DNA of 64,000 nt from assembly GCA_014621425.1 (NCBI GenBank), contig JAANBB010000194.1:1-64000 (forward strand). Direction: 5' to 3'. The translations under genes were made by a program, and so were the position numbers. The notes beneath the pieces were generated by a model. That model was given only the letters and a program-made list of their open reading frames with translations. It had not been told where the DNA came from and did not search any database. Position 1 is the stretch's first letter. The number at the start of each line of letters is the position of its first letter. This document shows positions 55,670 through 64,000 of this stretch, piece after piece. This stretch comes from Cylindrodendrum hubeiense. Lineage: Eukaryota > Ascomycota > Sordariomycetes > Hypocreales > Nectriaceae.

Positions 55670-57523
55670 ATGAGTTATTTTCTTCCTTCCGAAAGTCAGT
55701 TCATCCTGAACAGGCAAGTATTAGCACATCGATATAGTATGGAAATTATTGCTGACCATTGACTAGGTCGCCTCACCGTTAAAACCTGCGCCACCGTTAA
55801 GACGCGAAACTATTCAGCTCGATGGCGGTGATGTGCTCTTGCAGAAGGACATTGCAATCAAGATGCGAGACGGGATCACTCTCTACGGAGACCTGTATCA
55901 ACCAGATCCTAAATTAACCGAAAAGTCCCCAACAATCATCTTATTCGCTCCGTTCGGAAAGCATGGCGCAGTGCCTCGAGAAAGATTCCAGAATATGGGA
56001 GTAGATTGGTCTCAGCTCAGCAAGTATACAAATTGGGAGCTTCCTGATCCATTGCGATGGTGTGGTGAGTGGCATTACTCTCTGCTTTGCGTTGATCCAA
56101 GAGGGACTTGGTGGTCAGAGGGCGCAAGAGCGACCTACCTTTCTCCGGAAGAAGGCCGAGACGGATATGATATAGTCGAATGGGTAGCTCAACAACCATG
56201 GTAGGTGGACATTTACGACTTGAATAAATACTTGAGATAGCCCAGCTGACAAGGACAGGTGCACTGGCGAGGTAGGTTGGGGAGGTGGCGTATCCTATTT
56301 CGCCATGTCTGCGTATCAGACAGCCGTTCTGAAACCACCACACTTGAAAGCGCTTCTCATCTGGGAAGGAATCTCTGACCTTTATCGAGAGGTGAATTGT
56401 CCCGGCGGAATCCCCAACGTGCCCTTTCAACATTTCTGGATGAATATGACCGGAAATGGCCTGTCAACAAGTGAAGACCATGCAGTCGCAAGCATTGAGC
56501 ATCCATTATTTGATAACTACTGGCGTTCTAAGGTTGCGGATTGGAGTCTTATAGACATCCCGGTATTTTCCGTTACGGGATGGTCGTCACTCGGATTGCA
56601 TCTACGCGGTACTATTGAAGCTTGGAAAAAGTTCTCATCGAAAGACAAATACCTGTGGGTTCATGTAAGTACCACTTCATAACGGGTCATTAACAATGAG
56701 ACGGTACAATTGCTTATCAATATGACAGGGTGGCCGTGAATGGAGTGAATTCTACAAAGAGGAGAACGTTCAAAAGCAACACCAGTTTTGGGACCGGTAT
56801 CTCAGGGGCGTTCAGAACGCAGTGAACGACTGGCCACGGGTCGAAATCGACGTTCGAACTTCCTCCACGCAAAGCAATCCAAGGGTTATGTCTACATTTC
56901 CTCCACAATCACAAATAACTCAGTACGCATTGACAGAGGGTGGAAAGCTTCGTTCTAACGAGGAGCCGGATTTGAAGAACTCCAACTCGAATTATGTATT
57001 GTTCGAGGCACACAAACCTGACTCAGCCGCAACCTTTGATCTCAAAGTTGATCAGACCACCGAGATCACGGGATATGCAGCGGTGAAGCTTTTTATCCAG
57101 GCAATGCACTTCCCAGACGTCGACCTGTTCGTCGCACTTCAGAAGATCGACACAGATGGAAAAGAGGTAAACTTTTACCACTCGACGCAGCAATTGGAGG
57201 CGGCTGCCACCTTTGGATGGCTACGGACCTCCCATCGTGAGCTTGACGAGTCTGTCAGTGTGCCTGAAAGACCTGTTCATCTCCATGAAAGACGGCTATG
57301 GCTGCGGCCGAGTGATATTGTCGAGGTGAATATTGAGTTATGGCCAGCCAGTACAGTGTGGAAAGCGGGAGAAACAATTCGCCTAGTTGTGAAAGGCACC
57401 ACTTTCACAAATCCAGACCACTTTACTCAATTTAAAGGCCCGTCTCACAGCTTTGGAGAGGTTAGAGTCTGGTTTGGAAAAGATTACAACAGTAGCTTGT
57501 TCTTACCTTTAGTTAGTGCTTGA
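55670..57523 (+). CDS. CocE/NonD (X-Pro dipeptidyl-peptidase S15-like) hydrolase (560 aa)
   Basis: Four exons, 55670..55717, 55767..56200, 56259..56664 and 56729..57523, with introns of 49, 58 and 64 bp. The first exon encodes only MSYFLPSESQFILNRQ; the junction NRQVASPLKP is in frame. The alpha/beta-hydrolase domain shows KMRDGITLYGDLYQP, LLCVDPRGTWWSEG and the nucleophile elbow GGGVSYFAMS. The C-terminal 250 residues form the beta jelly-roll of this family (TGYAAVKLFIQAMHFPDVDLFVALQKID, WPASTVWKAGETIRLVV). Family members hydrolyse esters or amides such as cocaine or beta-lactam side chains, or X-Pro peptides. No signal peptide is seen. Substrate unknown; the neighbouring efflux pump suggests a detoxification pair. 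Confidence 0.88.
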
Positions 57524-57924
57524 AGAGACGTTAGAGGCGATTATATGGACAAACTACACGGCTTTGCCATTCCTTTACTAGCAACCCGACTATAGGATCA
57601 TTTTACTAGGATAAGATTTGGGTCCTGCGCTAAATGTTCTACCCCAAATTTAACTATATACATTTAAACTTAGACCCTAGGCTGTCTGGCCATGTAAGGT
57701 CTCTGTTTATTGAGCCAGGTACCTTTTGTCGGATAGCTGGGTGACAAACAGACAACTTGACAATTAGCTATTCGATTGCTATCCTCGGACACAATCTATA
57801 GATTTCGAATGAAATCTGCGGTAATCATACAGCCCGTGTTGCGGACTTCCACGTTAATCATGAAGGAATGATAGACCCAATAAACGACATCGCTAACGTC
57901 CAAGTCCCTAGTCCTCATATACAT
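57524..57924. other. Convergent intergenic region
   Basis: AT-rich 3' flanks of two converging genes. Nothing further is seen. Confidence 0.45.
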
Positions 57925-58689
57925 TCATTGTTCTAAACATGAGTTGAGGCTAACATCGTCAATAAGAAATTCGGCACCCGCAAAGTCGGTGCCATTGCAC
58001 GAGAAGAGGAATCTAATGACCAGTTCTGGAGTAGCCGTTGAGATAATGATCGTGTGTTTGTGATAAATAAACGCGTGGGTTTCGCCGACCTTCAGTCTGT
58101 CGATCTTCGTTGTATCGAAGAAAGTGTCAATAATGCAGCTATCCACTCGGCCCCTGCTCGACCTTGCCCAGTAGTAGGTCAAGGAGTGCGGAGTGTCGAT
58201 TGTGAGGTTCTGAAGGTTCTGCATGAGCTCAGGGCGGCTGGCTGTGGTTGGAACTTCAATATACCTAGCAATCGTATGGTCAGATATGTAAACAGCCGTC
58301 TAATGGAACGTGTCAGTAGGTTAAGCTTATTCATACATTGACCAGTTGCCCGTGCGGGCGGGGTAGTTGGCCGCATCAAATACGGGCTTAACGATGGCCG
58401 AGTCATCACCAGAGTACCAGAAATATTCATCTTTGTCATGCCAGAACCATTCGAAATAGTCTATGCTAGAATGCTTGATGGAGTTGTAAGACGAAGCCTC
58501 GCAAGTGACATTTGGTTCAGAAAATGCCGCGGCCGTGATGGTCGCAAAGCTATTTGATGATGTGCGTGCTTGCCAAGTGGCAGATGTCTTCTCATCATTG
58601 TAAACCGGGGAATTGCGACTAGAAATGGCCGTGACACCCTGAAGCGACGGTACCGCAAAAAGGAAAAAAATGAGCTTTGAATATGCCAT
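57925..58689 (-). CDS. Small secreted protein with carbohydrate-binding-like fold (230 aa)
   Basis: Two exons, complement(57925..58264, 58337..58689), with a 72-bp intron (GTATGA..GATTGCTAG, CTGAC branch). The join reads NWSMYIEVPTTA in frame. A signal peptide (SKLIFFLFAVPSLQGVTA) is followed by an N-terminal segment with several Asn-glycosylation sites. A beta-rich domain (LTYYWARSSRG, HAFIYHKHTIIISTATPELVIRFLFSC) ends IDDVSLNSC. That ending is typical of CBM4_9-like jelly-roll domains and echoes the C-terminus of the secreted protein at 1068-3500. An extracellular lectin or effector role is inferred; no catalytic residues stand out. Confidence 0.75.
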
Positions 58690-58764
58690 CGTTTTAAGCT
58701 TCCTAAGGCCCAGTTAAGAAAGAAAGATGATGTGGTCGAGAGCAGACAACAGGGGAAAGGACGA

Positions 58765-58771
58765 ATTTATA
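58765..58771 (-). promoter_or_regulatory. TATA box of the small secreted protein gene
   Basis: TATAAAT on the minus strand, about 75 bp before ATG 58689. Confidence 0.55.
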
Positions 58772-60256
58772 AGGCTCGTTTACGATCCCGCATCCACAGA
58801 TATCAAAACGATACATTTATCAAATGTATCAACTGTTCAAATTAAGCGCTATACGCAATACCTGATATTGAATAGAGTGTAAAATAATCTGGGTTGAGTT
58901 AAACCTTTGTGTAGTTCCCTGTTTTCTGAACTTTCTGGTATATACCTTTCACATTGATGCACACATGAAAAATCTTATTCTTAATTTCAACATTTACCCA
59001 TTTCCGCAAAGCTGAGAGGCCGGCATTCTTTCTCACAATCCAGCCCCAAACGATTGATTGGAGCCAAATGTATCGTCCTGTGCCGTAGATGGGAGTGGAT
59101 GGGGTGAGGTTTCATGGGGGTTGATCAATGCTCTAGGGTGACCGCGAATATTTGTGTGGTGTGTCTGTGGGGAGGTTCACGCGCGGGGTATTCGTGGGTG
59201 AATCAGGGTCAGCTCGCAAATGTTCGAACTGGTTCAGCAGCCGCTCCACGGCTTGGTCCACTGATCAGGGGGGGGTGGTCTGCGGGTGTAGACGATGCTG
59301 GGGATAGTGCCTCGTCCGATAAGGCTGGGCGCGGCTCCTTCCACGGGGTTTAGTCCTTTAATCCTGGAAATGGGGGTCTCCTTGTCCCTTTCACACACGA
59401 TAATGGTCGATATCTTGAAACAGAAAGACCTGGCTGCTCCGCGCTGGATTCCCACTACTCAAATTTATGATCGCACAATACACATACTGCAAAAGCCTGT
59501 CTATGGATTAGGAGGAAACTTAGAAACGCTACTCACTTCTCACCGTTCACTGCGGTGTGGCTTGCCTAAGTCCCGCTACTTTGGGCCCCCAGTTACTGAG
59601 AAGACTTCTTCTCGACATAATCCTTGTCTTAATCTGTCATTTGTCAGCCTCCATGAATCAGCAATCACTTGCCTGAAGGCGGCAAACGAGCGTAAGTAAT
59701 CAGAGTGAACAGACTCAACCCAACACCTTCTCTCTGTCCCCCGTCCCCTCAGAGTCAACCCTCAGAGCCTGATGCCAGTACCCTGAAATCTCTACCGATT
59801 ACGGCATTCTCATATTGGTATACCAAAGAGATATATAATAAATCACTTGCGGCGCCGGGGACATCTGGCTACGAACCTCGTCCTCGACGACCTGCCAGGT
59901 CAGCTTTGACAGTTATTTATGCACTACCTTCATATGAAAGCAATAAAATACGCTCACCAGCTGCTTTTTCTAGCTGCTTTTTCCAGCTTCTACTTGTGTG
60001 TACATGTGCGGGGCTAGTAGCTTTGTGTTTGTAGCTTCTGATAATTTCAAAAAGGACTGTAACAACAAGACCAAGTGCATGACTACGTAAAATGTATGCA
60101 AAAACAATAAGTACTCGAACTGTGTTCCATGTACTTTGCATAATGTTCCGATACTTTCAAGGTTTGCTGCAATAATGAAGAAAAGAGCCAGCTCTCAAGG
60201 TCCGGCATCGTCACGAGCTCTTCTGAGTTTGCAGCTTGAAAAGGGTTCGCTCCAAT

Positions 60257-60264
60257 TATAAATA
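60257..60264 (+). promoter_or_regulatory. TATA box of the F-box-like gene
   Basis: TATAAATA about 109 bp before ATG 60373. Confidence 0.55.
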
Positions 60265-60372
60265 AACGCCACTGCTTCCTCAACTTGGCTCCAGTTTCAC
60301 TCTGTTCTATACCAAAACCTGACCAACTCTTCTCCCCACTAACTTGTCAGCATACTAGACATTCAACCGACA

Positions 60373-61482
60373 ATGCCATCACTACGACGTCTTGCAAATC
60401 AAATGGTAAAATGCCTCTGGGAGAGGTTTAGAAAGCCATCGATCGCTCACGGAAACGAAACGCTGCCGAAGATTCCCAGGAAAATTGTTGACGAGATCTG
60501 CCACTGCTTAAGCCCAATCGACCAAGTTGCGCTGGCACTAGCGGGTCAAGATTTCGTATCCATGGTAGACAAAAGGGTTTCGTATCTGAGAGAGTCGTTT
60601 CGGCTTCGACTTCTGAATAGTCTTGAGAAGAATGGCTTTCATCTGATGGAGATGATATGTCCTATATGCCGCTTCGTTCACCATCCTCAATCGAGTGCCT
60701 TGGGTTTTGTCCAAGATGAAGCCGTTCAATCCTATATTCGTGTGGTAAATGGATTGATCCGAGAACACATGGCGTCTCCTAATCTCCCAGCATGGATTTT
60801 CTTTGACATGGTAGCGGCGGTAATAAGGAGTAGCCGACATACGGTGCCTTATGAGCCACGAATCATGATCAAAAAGGAGAGATACAGACACCAGGATAAA
60901 ATAGCATGGATCTCGATAAGATACTCTGTGCGAGTTGTCAAGGAACATTTCTTCCTCAAAACAGAAATGGCGCTGTACCCTGGGACTGAAATGTCGAGTT
61001 CGCTACACTCGGTGCCCAATCTTCAGGCCATGATGAGTACACTCGGAAAACTCGAAGACTGCTGCGCGCATATCAAGTGGCCCGATGTGGCGGGCTTTCT
61101 TTTTAATCCGGCCATTGAATCGTGGGCTCAGCACATCTGTTTATGGACTCACCCAGAACGATGCGGCCACCCCTGGTATAATACACCTAATGAGCTGTGC
61201 CAATGGCCTGTTGGCGGTTTCATGGGTAGGATTTGGTCTTGCAACGTGTGTTATACCGACTTGTCCATTACCCGCCGAAACATTGTCAACAAATCCGGAT
61301 CGGTTGTGCTTACGTCCTGGAAGGATTTGGGATGCGGTAAGGAGCGGGATGACCGTCGATGGAAGTCGCACCTCAGTCATGTTCAAGGTGACATGAACAC
61401 TGGTCGTCATGGCCAAGGCGGGAAGGTTTTCAGCGCGTTCAAAGGGTCGCGCCTTACCTATGTCCCTCGGTTTAGCCACTGA
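60373..61482 (+). CDS. F-box-like protein (369 aa)
   Basis: Single exon. LPKIPRKIVDEICHCLSPIDQVALALAGQDFVSMV (about residues 31-65, shown in pieces by its LP..I..EI...L pattern) is a fungal F-box-like motif. A CPICRFVHHP zinc-like knuckle follows, as is common in this family. The rest resembles other fungal F-box proteins: a conserved C-terminal block with ERCGHPWY, CQWP, RIWSCNVCYTDL and ITRRN. F-box proteins link substrates to SCF ubiquitin ligases through Skp1; the substrate is unknown. Its stop codon is immediately followed by an 18-bp tandem repeat. Confidence 0.75.
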   Translation: MPSLRRLANQMVKCLWERFRKPSIAHGNETLPKIPRKIVDEICHCLSPIDQVALALAGQDFVSMVDKRVSYLRESFRLRLLNSLEKNGFHLMEMICPICRFVHHPQSSALGFVQDEAVQSYIRVVNGLIREHMASPNLPAWIFFDMVAAVIRSSRHTVPYEPRIMIKKERYRHQDKIAWISIRYSVRVVKEHFFLKTEMALYPGTEMSSSLHSVPNLQAMMSTLGKLEDCCAHIKWPDVAGFLFNPAIESWAQHICLWTHPERCGHPWYNTPNELCQWPVGGFMGRIWSCNVCYTDLSITRRNIVNKSGSVVLTSWKDLGCGKERDDRRWKSHLSHVQGDMNTGRHGQGGKVFSAFKGSRLTYVPRFSH

Positions 61483-61485
61483 GGG

Positions 61486-61557
61486 TTAGGACCTCACTGA
61501 GTCTTAGGGCCTAACTGGGTGTTAGGGCTTTATTGAGTGTTAGGACCTCAATACTCC
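61486..61557. repeat. Minisatellite of 18-bp TTAGGG-like units
   Basis: Four units beginning at 61486, 61504, 61522 and 61540, each TTAGG(G/A)C(C/T)T followed by NA(C/A/T)TG(A/G)GT or similar. Each starts with TTAGGG or TTAGGA. The array starts 3 bp after the F-box gene's stop codon. Confidence 0.85.
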
Positions 61558-62199
61558 GTCGTTGTGACAACTGAACTAAGTGGGTACTCATTGTCTATTC
61601 CTCTTCTAGACAGATGATGCACACATATCACATACACACACGCGCGCACATACGAGATGGCCGCCACCCCCTTTGTTCCCACTCTCGCTTCCACATCAGT
61701 GCCTGCGCCTGCCACTGCACCCCCCAGGAGACAAGCTCCTAGTTACGCCGCATCGACGATGTCCTCGAGAAGTCGTGCGGGCTCCTGTGCTTCGACAACT
61801 GCCCCATGCCGTCCTGTCACCCGCCCCTACTCAATGGAAAGACGGGTGTATGGATGGTGCGGTAGTGAGAACGAGAGAAGAATTTGCTTGCGGTGTACTC
61901 TATAGGACGCAAGCTGTCACTGCGATTAATGACAATTTCGTCGATCCAAATGCTTGGCTTTGGTAGTACAGTTCAACTTACACATTGTCCTAAAGTATCT
62001 GTTTAATAGTTGCGAACATGCTCAGACCACCAATAACTGGATTCTATATTAAGTGTCCCGACTCAATCACGACCAGATTATTTCCTTACCGCTCCTCAGC
62101 AGAACCGGAAAGACAGACCACAATCATAACAGCATGTGAAACAGCAAGTGAGCACAGCAATTCAGCGTGTATCATAACACTTTCACAGACGCACGAACT

Positions 62200-62460
62200 A
62201 ATGTAAAAATAGTAGGACAACGGGGGAGGAGCGTACTCTCATTTGCATGTGGCCGTGGAGTCGATAATATCGTAATGGGGCTGCTGAGTCGAAGAAGTCG
62301 CCACACTAACGGTCCGGATAACTCAGAGCAACTACAATTTTATAAGCCGTAGAGGGAGGAGATCGCTCTATCATCTTGTCTCTAGCAAGGCATCTAAACA
62401 TTGATATCAACCGCCGGGACCAGAGAGGGTGTTGTCACGTAGCAATGCGGCCATATACGA
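62200..62460 (+). pseudogene. Ankyrin-repeat gene relic
   Basis: Two plus-strand fragments in different frames resemble successive ankyrin repeats. The first (about 62203-62350) reads GRSVLSFACGRGVDNIVMGLL. The second (about 62346-62460) reads AVEGGDRSIILSLARHLNID followed by INRRDQRGC. Stops and a frame change separate them, and no start or complete repeat domain remains. Confidence 0.45.
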
Positions 62461-62847
62461 CAAAATAAATCAAGGGGCCCAAGCCTACGAAGAATAATTA
62501 CACCATCGTAGCCCCCTGCGGAAACGCTACTGCATTAGGTATGTGTCCTGACTGACGGGGGTGACAGTCATCTTACGAGATATTGGCCCACACACACATT
62601 CTGACAACCAACCTATCCACAAAACGACCCGTTCTTTGGTTCCACTGCGTGTAAGGTCAATTCCAATTGGCTTTGGTCCTTGGAGTAGAGCAGCGGATAT
62701 ACCTAGTTTCAGTCTAGCGAAGGCTTAAGTCGGTTGTTGCCGGCATTCAAGACAGACCCACATGCTGCTGAATAATACACTTTATGAGTAATACGTGCTC
62801 TACACCGTTATGGCTACTCGCAGCTTCTCCTCCCCGCTCCAAGGCTT

Positions 62848-62880
62848 CAATCAATCGAAGCCAGCCTCAATCAATCGAAG
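62848..62880 (+). repeat. Short direct repeat before the PhzF-like start
   Basis: CAATCAATCGAAG occurs twice in a row with about 9 bp between, ending just before ATG 62883. If the upstream ATG is used this encodes the repeated Ser/Ile/Asn leader. Confidence 0.6.
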
Positions 62881-62882
62881 TC

Positions 62883-63851
62883 ATGGCTTCCAAGTTGGAT
62901 TTTGTGACGCTCGACGTCTTCACCACAACCCCCTACCAAGGAAACCCCCTCGGCGTTGTCCACCTCCCACCGCCCACCTCAACCTCTCCGGCCATCACGC
63001 AAGCTCAGAAACAAGCCATCGCGCGAGAATTCAATTACTCCGAGACCATCTTTATTCATGATGTAGATCCCCAAAATGACACGGATCCGCACACTCGCCG
63101 CATCGACATCTTCATGACGACGCGCGAACTCCCCTTTGCAGGTCACCCTACCATTGGCGCCGCTTGGTATCTCAAGTCCCATGGTATTACGAAGCTCATC
63201 ACCAAGGCTGGACCGATCCCTATCGACTTTGGCCCTGGTGAACTCGTCGGCGCATCTATCCCGCATAATACGCACCTCAACTCGAAGGTATTCGCGGATC
63301 TCAATCCCCATGATGGCTTGCATGAGGTCCCAGAAATCAAGGAAGCGGAACTCCGAGCGCCCATCTTCAGCATCGTTCCCGGCATGACTTTCACACTTAT
63401 ACGCCTCTCGTCTTTGGAGCTCCTCTCCCGTGTCGCTATTGGCGCTTTTGACTACAAACCCTCCGAACTTATGGACGAAGGGTGGAGCAATACTCTGATC
63501 GGACGGTCTTACTACGTGCAGACTGCCACAAGCACATCTGAGTCTCCTTCTACGGGCCAGGCGTTGCGAAATGTGAGCATTCGGACACGCATGATTCTTC
63601 CGAGCCTGGAAGACCCCGCCACCGGTAGTGCAGCATGCGCACTGACGAGCTACCTTTCGCTTCACGAGTTCAACGAAACCGAGCTGAGGTTTGAGTTGAC
63701 GCAGGGTGTTGAAATGGGGAGACAAAGTGAAATATTTGTCGATGTGAGGGTTAAGGTTGACGAGCAAGGAGTGAGGACGATTGAAGATGTTCACTTGTCG
63801 GGAACGGCGACAAAGGTTATGAAGGGGGAGGTGTCGGTGCCGCCCGTTTAG
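62883..63851 (+). CDS. PhzF-family isomerase-like protein (322 aa)
   Basis: Single exon. ATG 62883 starts MASKLDFVTLDVFT, the normal family start; an upstream in-frame ATG at 62784 would add 33 residues (MSNTCSTPLWLLAAS..), perhaps a targeting peptide. The catalytic Glu is Glu54 in FNYSETIFI. Other PhzF signatures are YQGNPLGVV, LPFAGHPTIGAAW and DPATGSAACALTSYLS. The fold is a double diaminopimelate-epimerase-like barrel. Phenazine PhzF isomerises DHHA; fungal relatives are uncharacterised or act on other small acids, so only isomerase-type chemistry is implied. No phenazine genes lie nearby. Confidence 0.93.
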   Translation: MASKLDFVTLDVFTTTPYQGNPLGVVHLPPPTSTSPAITQAQKQAIAREFNYSETIFIHDVDPQNDTDPHTRRIDIFMTTRELPFAGHPTIGAAWYLKSHGITKLITKAGPIPIDFGPGELVGASIPHNTHLNSKVFADLNPHDGLHEVPEIKEAELRAPIFSIVPGMTFTLIRLSSLELLSRVAIGAFDYKPSELMDEGWSNTLIGRSYYVQTATSTSESPSTGQALRNVSIRTRMILPSLEDPATGSAACALTSYLSLHEFNETELRFELTQGVEMGRQSEIFVDVRVKVDEQGVRTIEDVHLSGTATKVMKGEVSVPPV

Positions 63852-64000
63852 CATCTGCATTACCTCAGTGCGGCGGTTTGCAAGATTCAGGTCAATTCCG
63901 CCCACGCCACATTTCACACAAAAACCTAACTTTAACACCCTCACTTCGATCACCCTGTCACCATGTAGAATGACTCTTAGCTCCCTAACCCTCACAAGCG

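Larger units (their letters stand above)
58690..60372. other. Divergent intergenic region, 1.7 kb
   Basis: Between the small secreted protein and the F-box-like gene. Contains a G8 run near 59270 and a short imperfect duplication AGCTGCTTTTTCTAGCTGCTTTTTCC near 59959. No supported gene. Confidence 0.45.
61558..62882. other. Intergenic region with an ankyrin relic
   Basis: A CA/CG dinucleotide-rich stretch lies near 61620-61655. Short overlapping frames at 61657-61966 have no support. Ankyrin-like fragments lie at 62200-62460. The right end is the PhzF-like promoter. Confidence 0.45.

Noticed and set aside
62979..63995. 338-codon minus-strand frame opposite the PhzF-like gene
   Set aside because: The plus strand encodes a complete PhzF-like protein with catalytic motifs; the antisense product matches nothing.
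1..64000. CRISPR arrays, operons, Shine-Dalgarno sites, insertion sequences
   Set aside because: The window is fungal nuclear DNA; no such prokaryotic structures were seen. The ankyrin array and minisatellites are not CRISPR-like.

Overview
The window is nuclear DNA of a filamentous ascomycete (Pezizomycotina). The genes are split by short introns of about 38-94 bp with GT..AG (once GC..AG) ends and CTAAC/CTGAC-like branch points. The families are typical of these fungi: Zn2Cys6 regulators, HET, NACHT and ankyrin proteins, a GH74 xyloglucanase with a CBM1, an NLP and several MFS pumps. A TACGGAGTA motif in two promoters suggests Eurotiales, but that is only an inference. All exon joins were worked out by hand from splice signals and reading phase; no alignment was run.

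Layout. 1-237: C-terminus of a highly expressed gene. 1068-3500(-): secreted Thr-rich protein with a lectin-like C-terminus. 5086-9432(+): 1448-aa membrane-anchored ankyrin protein. 9711-10874(-) and 11766-13570(+): an AIFM2-like oxidoreductase and a Zn2Cys6 regulator around a duplicated promoter. 13837-15342(-): ankyrin protein with an 18-residue amphipathic helix array. 17596-18870(+): NAD-dependent 2-hydroxyacid dehydrogenase. 18975-22011(-): NACHT protein, divergent from a secreted glycosylasparaginase-like protein (22446-23486). 23753-31709: a compact group of Zn2Cys6 regulator, Dal5-type MFS permease, arylsulfotransferase-like protein and CYP7-like P450. 32504-35402(+): HET-ankyrin protein. 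35723-38238(-): GH74 xyloglucanase. 40002-42103(+): second HET protein. 42532-43624(-): degenerate C2H2 protein. 43625-46867: gene-poor, with a minisatellite and a fold-back MITE. 46868-47677(-): NLP. 49772-51295(-): SET protein. 52503-54704(-): 14-TM MFS pump, divergent from a CocE-type hydrolase (55670-57523). 57925-58689(-): small secreted lectin-like protein. 60373-61482(+): F-box-like protein followed by a TTAGGG-like minisatellite and an ankyrin relic. 62883-63851(+): PhzF-like protein.

Functionally this looks like an accessory region. It mixes candidate self/non-self recognition genes (NACHT, two HET, several ankyrin proteins) with secreted and plant- or polysaccharide-directed proteins and one small metabolic or transport cluster that lacks a PKS, NRPS or terpene synthase. 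The best leads are the 18-residue helix array protein, the CGG/CCG inverted sites shared by promoters of the P450/arylsulfotransferase/MFS group, the 309-bp inverted-repeat element, and the concentration of recognition-type genes.
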